The notes under the pieces were generated by a model. That model made no database searches, had not been told where the DNA came from, and saw only the letters and a program-made list of their open reading frames with translations. A DNA stretch of 11,625 nucleotides, taken from positions 1 to 11,625 of the forward strand of contig DYJB01000041.1 in the NCBI GenBank assembly GCA_020723365.1, in the 5' to 3' direction. Both the position numbers and the translations under genes were made by a program. Of the stretch, positions 6,931 to 11,625 are shown piece by piece (the first letter of the stretch is position 1; each line of letters opens with the position of its first letter). This DNA is from Candidatus Aquidulcis sp. GTDB lineage: Bacteria; Chloroflexota; Anaerolineae; Anaerolineales; E44-bin32.

Positions 6931-7200
6931 ATGGACAAGAGCGACACGCTCAAGCGCTTGCGGAATGTCGAGGGTCACCTGCGGGGCATCGAGCGCATGG
7001 TTGACGAGGACGCCTACTGCATCGATATCATCCGGCAGATTTCGGCCGCCCAGGCGGCCCTCAGCCGGCTCAGCTCGCGCGTCCTGAACGACCATCTGCA
7101 CTCCTGCCTGATCACCGCCGTGCGCGGCGAGGACGCCGCGGATCGCGAGCGCGTGCTCAAGGAGATCGGCGAGGTCTACGAACTGGCCTCGAAAGTCTAG
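6931..7200 (+). CDS. csoR: CsoR-family copper-sensing transcriptional repressor
   Basis: An 89-residue all-helical protein of the CsoR/RcnR (DUF156) family, of normal length. It starts with the family motif LKRLRNVEGHLRGIERMV. The Cu(I) ligands C30, H55 and C59 have the Cys-x24-His-x3-Cys spacing of M. tuberculosis CsoR (C36, H61, C65), which separates it from the nickel sensor RcnR and the persulfide sensor CstR. The protein binds operator DNA as a tetramer without copper and lets go when Cu(I) binds. It is the first gene of the operon, lies under its own likely operator, and has GTGAGG just upstream of the ATG. Identity as a copper sensor is well supported by ligands, operator and neighbours together. 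Confidence 0.93.
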   Translation: MDKSDTLKRLRNVEGHLRGIERMVDEDAYCIDIIRQISAAQAALSRLSSRVLNDHLHSCLITAVRGEDAADRERVLKEIGEVYELASKV

Positions 7201-7224
7201 CGGCGCGATGCCGGGAGGATTAGC

Positions 7225-7431
7225 ATGTCGACGGTCACGTACTCGGTACCAGGGATTCACTGCGGGCACTGCGTGCATACGATTACGACCGAGCTGAAGG
7301 ACCTGGCTGGCGTAAAGGATGTCCGCGCCACGTTGGACAGCAAGCAGGTCGTCGTGAGCTACGAGGCGCCGGCCACCACGGAAGCGATCGAGTCGCTTCT
7401 GGCCGAGATCAACTACCCCGCGGCCAAGTAG
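7225..7431 (+). CDS. copZ: CopZ-like copper chaperone (HMA domain)
   Basis: A 68-residue stand-alone heavy-metal-associated domain with a beta-alpha-beta-beta-alpha-beta pattern, the usual size for CopZ. The metal-binding loop is GIHCGHC at residues 10-16, so C13 and C16 should bind Cu(I). The residue before the first Cys is His rather than the common Met, Ser or Thr, and H15 and H18 add nearby imidazoles. It would carry Cu(I) through the cytosol to CopA and possibly to CsoR. A strong Shine-Dalgarno, GGGAGGAT, stands just before the ATG. It begins 24 bases after csoR and ends 27 bases before copA in the same reading frame as copA, split only by the TAG and a short stretch of open codons. Confidence 0.92.
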   Translation: MSTVTYSVPGIHCGHCVHTITTELKDLAGVKDVRATLDSKQVVVSYEAPATTEAIESLLAEINYPAAK

Positions 7432-7458
7432 CTGCGGCGAAGCGCGGGGGCGACTTCC

Positions 7459-9903
7459 GTGGCCGAATCCAGCCGAACGGTGACGCTGCCGATCACCGGG
7501 ATGACATGCGCCAACTGCGTGGCGACGATCGAGCGCAACTTGAAGAAGCTCGACGGCGTGCAGGTGGCGAACGTCAACCTGGCCTCCGAACGCGCAAGCG
7601 TGGAGTTCGACCCGGCGCGCCTGGGGGCGCCGGCGTTGGTCGAGCGCATCCGGCGCGCCGGCTACGATGTCGCCCTGGGGGAAGCCAGCCTGGGTCTGGC
7701 CCGCCTGGGCGACAGCGTCGACGCGCAGCGCCTGGAGAGGGCGCTGATCGCCCGCGAGGGCATCGAGACGGTCGCTGTCAACCTGGCGACCGAGTCGGTG
7801 CGCGTGCGCTACATCCCCACCTTGATCTCCCAGGAAGACATCCGCCAGGCGGTCAGCGGCGCCGGCTTCGAGCCGTTGGAGGCCGAAGGTGACCAGGTGG
7901 ACGTCGAGCAAATGGCGCGTCAGGCGGAGATCGACCGCCAGCGGCGCCTGCTCACTCTCGGCCTCAGTCTGACCTTGCCGCTCTTCCTGATGGGCATGGG
8001 CCTCGATCTGAATCTCGTCCCGCATGACATCGGGCACGCCGCCTGGTATGACTGGGTGATGTTCGCCCTGGCGACGCCGGTGCAGTTCGTCGTCGGCGCG
8101 CAGTACTACGTGGGAGCCTTCAAGGCGCTGCGCAACCGCTCGGCCAACATGGATGTTCTCATCGCCATGGGCTCGTCGGCGGCCTACTTCTACTCGCTCG
8201 CTATCCTCTTCGGGCTGATCGGCGGACACCTGTACTTCGAGACGGCGGCCGTCATCATCTGCCTGATCCTGCTGGGCAAGTTCCTTGAGGCCCGCGCCCG
8301 CGGCCGGACGAGCGAAGCCATTCGGCGGCTGCTCGGTTTGCAGGCCAAGACGGCGCGAGTGATCCGGGACGGGCTGGAGCAGGACGTGCCGGTCGAGGAG
8401 GTTGTGCGCGGCGACCTGGTGCTCGTCCGGCCCGGCGAGAAGATCCCGGTGGACGGCACCGTTGTCGAGGGGCGGACAGCGATCGACGAGTCGATGATCA
8501 CCGGCGAGTCGCTGCCGGCCGAGAAAGGGCCGGGAGATGAGGTCGTGGGCGCCACGCTCAACAAGATGGGCGCCATCCGCTTCGAGGCGACCCGCGTCGG
8601 CAAGGACACGGCTCTGGCGCAGATCGTGCGCCTGGTCCAGGAAGCTCAGGGGAGCAAGGCGCCCATTCAACGGCTGGCAGACCAGGTCTCGGCGGTCTTC
8701 GTCCCGGTCGTCATCGGGCTGGCGCTGCTGACCTTCGTCGGCTGGATGTTGCTGGCGCCGACGCCGGCCGACGGCACGCCGGCCTTCACGCGCGCCCTGA
8801 TCAACATGGTGGCGGTGCTGGTCATCGCCTGCCCTTGCGCGCTTGGCCTGGCGACGCCGACGGCCGTGATGGTGGGGACAGGGCGGGGCGCCACGCTCGG
8901 GATCCTCTTCCGCTCGGGCGAGGCCCTCGAGCGCGCCGGGCATCTGACGACGGTCGTGCTGGACAAGACCGGAACGATCACGCGCGGTGAACCGGTGGTG
9001 ACCGACGTGGTGGTGACCTCACCCGACTGGCAGGAGGAGACCCTCCTGTCCGCGGCAGCCTCGGCCGAGCGCGGCTCGGAGCACCCGCTTGGACAAGCGA
9101 TCGTGGCGGCCGCCAGTGCGAGGGGCCTTCCCAGCGAGCCCCCGGCGCGCTTTGAGGCGATCGCCGGGCAGGGGATCCTGGCCCAGGTGGGCGAGCAGGA
9201 GGTACAGATCGGCAGCCTGCGCTTGCTGGAAGGGCGCGGGGTCGAGACGCAGGGTCTCAAGGCTGCCATGAGCACGCTGCATGCGGAGGCGAAGACCGCC
9301 GTGGGAGTGGCCGTGGACGGCCGGGCTGTCGGCGTTCTGGGCATCGCCGACACCCTCAAGGAGGGGTCGGCCGAGGCGATCCGCGAGCTGGGCGCGCTGG
9401 GTCTCTCCGTCCAGATGGTGACCGGCGACAATCGCGCGACGGCGGCGGCCATCGCCGCCCGGGTTGGGCTGCCGGCGGACAGCGTGCGAGCCGAGGTGCT
9501 GCCGGGAGACAAGGCGGCAGTGGTCCGCCAGCTGCAGGCCGAGAAGCGTGTCGTGGCGATGGTGGGCGACGGCATCAATGACGCGCCTGCCCTGGCGCAG
9601 TCCGACGTAGGCATGGCCATCGGCACGGGGACCGATGTGGCCATCGCCGCCGCTCCCGTGACGCTGATCAGCGGCGACCTGCGCGGCGTCGCCCGCGCCG
9701 TCAGCCTGTCGCGTGGTACGATGCGCACCATCCGCCAGAATCTGTTCTGGGCTTTCTTCTACAACGTCATCCTGATCCCGGCGGCGGCGCTTGGCTACCT
9801 GAACCCGATGCTGGCCGCCGGCGCCATGGCCTTCAGCTCGATCTTCGTCGTCAGCAACAGCCTGCGTCTGCGCGGGCTGCGTCTTCCGGGTGCGGCGGCC
9901 TAG
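7459..9903 (+). CDS. copA: Cu(I)-exporting P1B-1-type ATPase
   Basis: An 814-residue copper-transporting ATPase in the plasma membrane. Residues 8-70 form an HMA domain with GMTCANC (C17, C20). Residues 75-138 are a second HMA-like fold in which the CxxC is gone (VDAQ at 87-90). Then come the actuator motif TGES (348-351), the transport site CPC (458-460), the phosphorylated D502 in DKTGT, the HP motif (H542, P543), TGD with D657, and GDGINDAP (703-710). The Cu(I)-specific signatures are intact: N761-x6-Y768-N769-x4-P774 in helix 7 and M790-x2-S793-S794 in helix 8. It uses ATP to push Cu(I) out of the cytosol. It starts with GTG behind a G-rich stretch rather than a classic Shine-Dalgarno, and is followed 30 bases later by ccdA. 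Confidence 0.95.
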   Translation: MAESSRTVTLPITGMTCANCVATIERNLKKLDGVQVANVNLASERASVEFDPARLGAPALVERIRRAGYDVALGEASLGLARLGDSVDAQRLERALIAREGIETVAVNLATESVRVRYIPTLISQEDIRQAVSGAGFEPLEAEGDQVDVEQMARQAEIDRQRRLLTLGLSLTLPLFLMGMGLDLNLVPHDIGHAAWYDWVMFALATPVQFVVGAQYYVGAFKALRNRSANMDVLIAMGSSAAYFYSLAILFGLIGGHLYFETAAVIICLILLGKFLEARARGRTSEAIRRLLGLQAKTARVIRDGLEQDVPVEEVVRGDLVLVRPGEKIPVDGTVVEGRTAIDESMITGESLPAEKGPGDEVVGATLNKMGAIRFEATRVGKDTALAQIVRLVQEAQGSKAPIQRLADQVSAVFVPVVIGLALLTFVGWMLLAPTPADGTPAFTRALINMVAVLVIACPCALGLATPTAVMVGTGRGATLGILFRSGEALERAGHLTTVVLDKTGTITRGEPVVTDVVVTSPDWQEETLLSAAASAERGSEHPLGQAIVAAASARGLPSEPPARFEAIAGQGILAQVGEQEVQIGSLRLLEGRGVETQGLKAAMSTLHAEAKTAVGVAVDGRAVGVLGIADTLKEGSAEAIRELGALGLSVQMVTGDNRATAAAIAARVGLPADSVRAEVLPGDKAAVVRQLQAEKRVVAMVGDGINDAPALAQSDVGMAIGTGTDVAIAAAPVTLISGDLRGVARAVSLSRGTMRTIRQNLFWAFFYNVILIPAAALGYLNPMLAAGAMAFSSIFVVSNSLRLRGLRLPGAAA

Positions 9904-9933
9904 CGTTTCCGACTCGCCCGGGTAGGAGTTCGC

Positions 9934-10656
9934 ATGAGTCCGGAGAACGTCACGATGGGCCTGGCCTTCCTGGCGGGACTGGCATCCTTCCTCTCCCCGT
10001 GCGTGCTGGCGCTGGTCCCTGCGTACGTCGGCTACCTCAGCGGGCGCAGCGTGTCGCCCGAGGGCGTCGTCACCGGGAACCGCTGGACGACCTTCAGCCA
10101 CGGCCTGGCGTTCGTGCTCGGCTTCTCGATCATCTTCATCGCGCTGGGCGCTGCCGCTTCCGCGCTGGGAGTCTTCCTGTACGATGCGCGCCAGTGGCTG
10201 GCCAAGATCGGCGGCGCGGTCGTCATCCTCTTCGGGCTGCACACCCTCGGCATCATTCGCATACCCTTCCTGGACATGGACACCCGTCGGCAGGTGCGGC
10301 CGGACCCGCGCCTGGGCTACCTCTCGTCGGCGCTGATGGGCGTGTTCTTCTCGGCCGGGTGGTCGCCCTGCGTCGGACCCGTCCTGGGGGCAGTGCTGAC
10401 GCTGGCGCTCAACAGCGCCCAGGTGACCCAGGGCGCCGTGCTGCTGACCGCCTATTCGGCCGGCCTGGCCATTCCCTTCCTGCTGGCGGCCCTTGGCATC
10501 GGGCGGATCGCAACGTTGATGCGCACCCATGCGAGGCTGCTGCGCGGCATCTCGCTGGCGACGGGCGTGCTGATGATCATCCTGGGCATCATGCTCCTGA
10601 CCGGCACCTTCAGCCTGCTGGCGCGCTACGGGGTGTTCGTCGACTTCGGCATCTAG
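9934..10656 (+). CDS. ccdA: CcdA-type transmembrane thiol-electron transporter
   Basis: A 240-residue membrane protein with about six helices, the expected size of CcdA (the DsbD transmembrane core). The two redox cysteines are in SPCVLALVPAY (C23) and GWSPCVGPVLG (C146), each in the conserved Ser-Pro-Cys setting of the family. CcdA takes electrons from cytosolic thioredoxin and hands them to extracytoplasmic thioredoxin-like proteins, for cytochrome c maturation or other thiol reduction. The ATG is preceded by GGTAGGAG at good spacing. The next gene encodes the natural partner, a TlpA/ResA-like thioredoxin, nine bases downstream. Its place behind copA suggests it is transcribed from the copper promoter, unless an undetected internal promoter exists. 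Confidence 0.9.
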   Translation: MSPENVTMGLAFLAGLASFLSPCVLALVPAYVGYLSGRSVSPEGVVTGNRWTTFSHGLAFVLGFSIIFIALGAAASALGVFLYDARQWLAKIGGAVVILFGLHTLGIIRIPFLDMDTRRQVRPDPRLGYLSSALMGVFFSAGWSPCVGPVLGAVLTLALNSAQVTQGAVLLTAYSAGLAIPFLLAALGIGRIATLMRTHARLLRGISLATGVLMIILGIMLLTGTFSLLARYGVFVDFGI

Positions 10657-10665
10657 GCGTGCAGC

Positions 10666-11235
10666 GTGAGACTTCGGCGGCCGCTGACCTTCACCGCATT
10701 GGGCGTGCTGCTGGGCGCCGCCCTCGGTCTGGTGCTGTGGCGAGGCATCCCGGACGAGGTTGCCTCCCCGGAAGCATCGCCGGGCGCGCCCGAGTTCACG
10801 CCAGTCGTCGGACCCCTGGTGGGCTCGCTGGCCCCCGACTTCGTCGCCCGGACGCTCGACGGTCCATCGATCCGCCTACGCGAGCTGCGCGGGCGGACGG
10901 TCGTGCTCAACTTCTGGGCCACCTGGTGCGCGCCGTGCCGGGCGGAGATGCCGCTGCTCGACGAGCGATCCCGTGCTTTGGCCGAGCGAGGCCTGATCAT
11001 CCTCGGCGCGAACTTCGATGAGCCGGAGGAGGATGTGCGCGCTTTCCGGGACGAACTGGGCCTCTCCTTCGCGCTGCTGCTCGATCCCGGCGGTGAGATC
11101 CAGTCCCTCTACCGGGTGATCGGCTATCCAACGACGTTCTTTATCGACGCCGACGGCGTCATCCGGGCTGTTCATCTGGGCGTGATGGACGAGGCCCGGC
11201 TCGACGGCTATCTTGCAGATCTGGGGTTGGGCTGA
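10666..11235 (+). CDS. Membrane-anchored TlpA/ResA-like thiol-disulfide oxidoreductase
   Basis: A 189-residue protein with an N-terminal helix (about 7-26, no obvious signal peptidase I site), so the thioredoxin domain (about 48-187) should face outward. The active site is WCAPC at 87-91 inside FWATWCAPCRAEMP, typical of TlpA and ResA, and the cis-proline motif YPTTF is at 154-158. Relatives reduce apocytochrome c, or the CuA site and Sco proteins during oxidase assembly; the sequence alone does not decide between these. The start is GTG at 10666, nine bases after ccdA, with no clear Shine-Dalgarno, so it probably depends on coupling. It should receive electrons from the CcdA encoded just before. 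It ends one base before the next ATG. Confidence 0.9.
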   Translation: MRLRRPLTFTALGVLLGAALGLVLWRGIPDEVASPEASPGAPEFTPVVGPLVGSLAPDFVARTLDGPSIRLRELRGRTVVLNFWATWCAPCRAEMPLLDERSRALAERGLIILGANFDEPEEDVRAFRDELGLSFALLLDPGGEIQSLYRVIGYPTTFFIDADGVIRAVHLGVMDEARLDGYLADLGLG

Positions 11236-11236
11236 G

Positions 11237-11625
11237 ATGCGCGTGACGCTGTACGGACGGCCGGGGTGCCTGCTGTGCGACGAAGTGCGGCAGGACCTGC
11301 GTGAGCTGCAGGCGGAGTCGCCGCACGAGCTGGTAGAGGTCAACATCGAATCCGATGCCGAGCTCCTCTCGCGCTACATGGAGCAGATCCCGGTCGTCGT
11401 CACCGGTCCATACACGCTCAAGGCTCCGATCGCCCGGGCGGATCTGCGCGTGACGCTGCGCGCGGCGGCCAGCGCGCCGCCTGCCGCCGCCCCTTCGACG
11501 AGCCGTGCCGCCGCCGTGCGTGTGAACCGCAGCCTGCTCTTCATCTCGCGCCACTGGCTGGCGATCTTCAACCTGCTGGTCCTGTTCTACGTCGCGCTGC
11601 CCTTCGTGGCGCCAGTCCTGATGCA
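11237..11625 (+). CDS. Glutaredoxin-like domain joined to a membrane domain, 3' end missing
   Basis: The frame runs from ATG 11237 off the window end (129 full codons). Residues 1-75 are a glutaredoxin-like fold of the DUF836 type: LYGRPGCLLCDEV gives a CxxC (C11, C14), and QIPVVV holds the cis-proline. A linker rich in Ala and Pro (about 78-97) leads to RHWLAIFNLLVLFYVALPF, a membrane helix followed by APVLM. That end resembles, from memory, the beginning of DUF2085 membrane proteins of Chloroflexota, which later carry a Cys-His-Gln motif beyond this window; this is unverified. The gene starts one base after the upstream stop. The glutaredoxin part would be cytosolic, the right place to pass electrons toward CcdA or the membrane domain. 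No stop codon is visible, so total length is unknown. Confidence 0.75.
   Translation, partial: MRVTLYGRPGCLLCDEVRQDLRELQAESPHELVEVNIESDAELLSRYMEQIPVVVTGPYTLKAPIARADLRVTLRAAASAPPAAAPSTSRAAAVRVNRSLLFISRHWLAIFNLLVLFYVALPFVAPVLM

Noticed and set aside
6889..8943. A 684-codon minus-strand open frame opposite csoR-copZ-copA, and a similar one at 9019-10530
   Set aside because: The plus strand has clear families with intact motifs; the antisense translations are His/Asp/Arg-rich without domains, typical of GC-rich shadows.
9904..9933. Possible separate promoter or terminator between copA and ccdA
   Set aside because: The 30-base gap holds a ribosome site but no hairpin and no recognisable -35/-10 pair.

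Overview
The window is about 11.6 kb of uniformly GC-rich, densely coding bacterial DNA with short intergenic gaps. The best guess at source is Chloroflexota, probably an Anaerolineae-like genome. This rests on three things: a TPR-like N-terminal segment with the look of many Chloroflexota regulatory and membrane proteins, a glutaredoxin domain joined to a membrane segment that resembles the start of DUF2085 proteins, and a GC-rich CsoR-type copper operator. The assignment is an inference; there is no rRNA or marker gene here. I saw no tRNA, CRISPR array, insertion sequence or integrase.

Left block, plus strand, 1-2651: the 3' part of a gene for a PHP metal-dependent phosphoesterase-like domain joined to an AlbA_2 (Schlafen-type) domain and an unfamiliar C-terminal domain; then a YpeA-like GNAT acetyltransferase; then a MogA/MoaB-type molybdopterin adenylyltransferase whose start overlaps the acetyltransferase stop (ATGA). 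A GC-rich hairpin at 2674-2703 separates this block from the convergent gene.

Centre, minus strand, 2728-6678: one uninterrupted 1316-residue reading frame that reads as a cytosolic TPR-like segment, a DppB-type permease, a DppC-type permease, one more membrane helix and an extracellular M28 peptidase-like domain. Two normally separate ABC importer permeases and a peptidase fold are thus one polypeptide. The M28 domain has lost the catalytic glutamate and two of five metal ligands, so it looks like a non-catalytic peptidase fold. No substrate-binding protein or ATPase gene lies next to it. This is the most unusual object in the window.

Right block, plus strand, 6864-11625: a copper-response operon with a near-ideal sigma70 promoter (TTGACA, 17 bp, TACTAT) and a C-tract/G-tract CsoR operator on the transcription start. 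Gene order is csoR, copZ, copA, ccdA, a TlpA/ResA-like membrane thioredoxin, and a glutaredoxin-membrane protein cut by the window end. CsoR should sense Cu(I), CopZ carry it and CopA export it. The CcdA and TlpA genes would send electrons outward to keep extracytoplasmic thiols or copper sites reduced. The tight spacing suggests copper export and thiol redox are expressed together.
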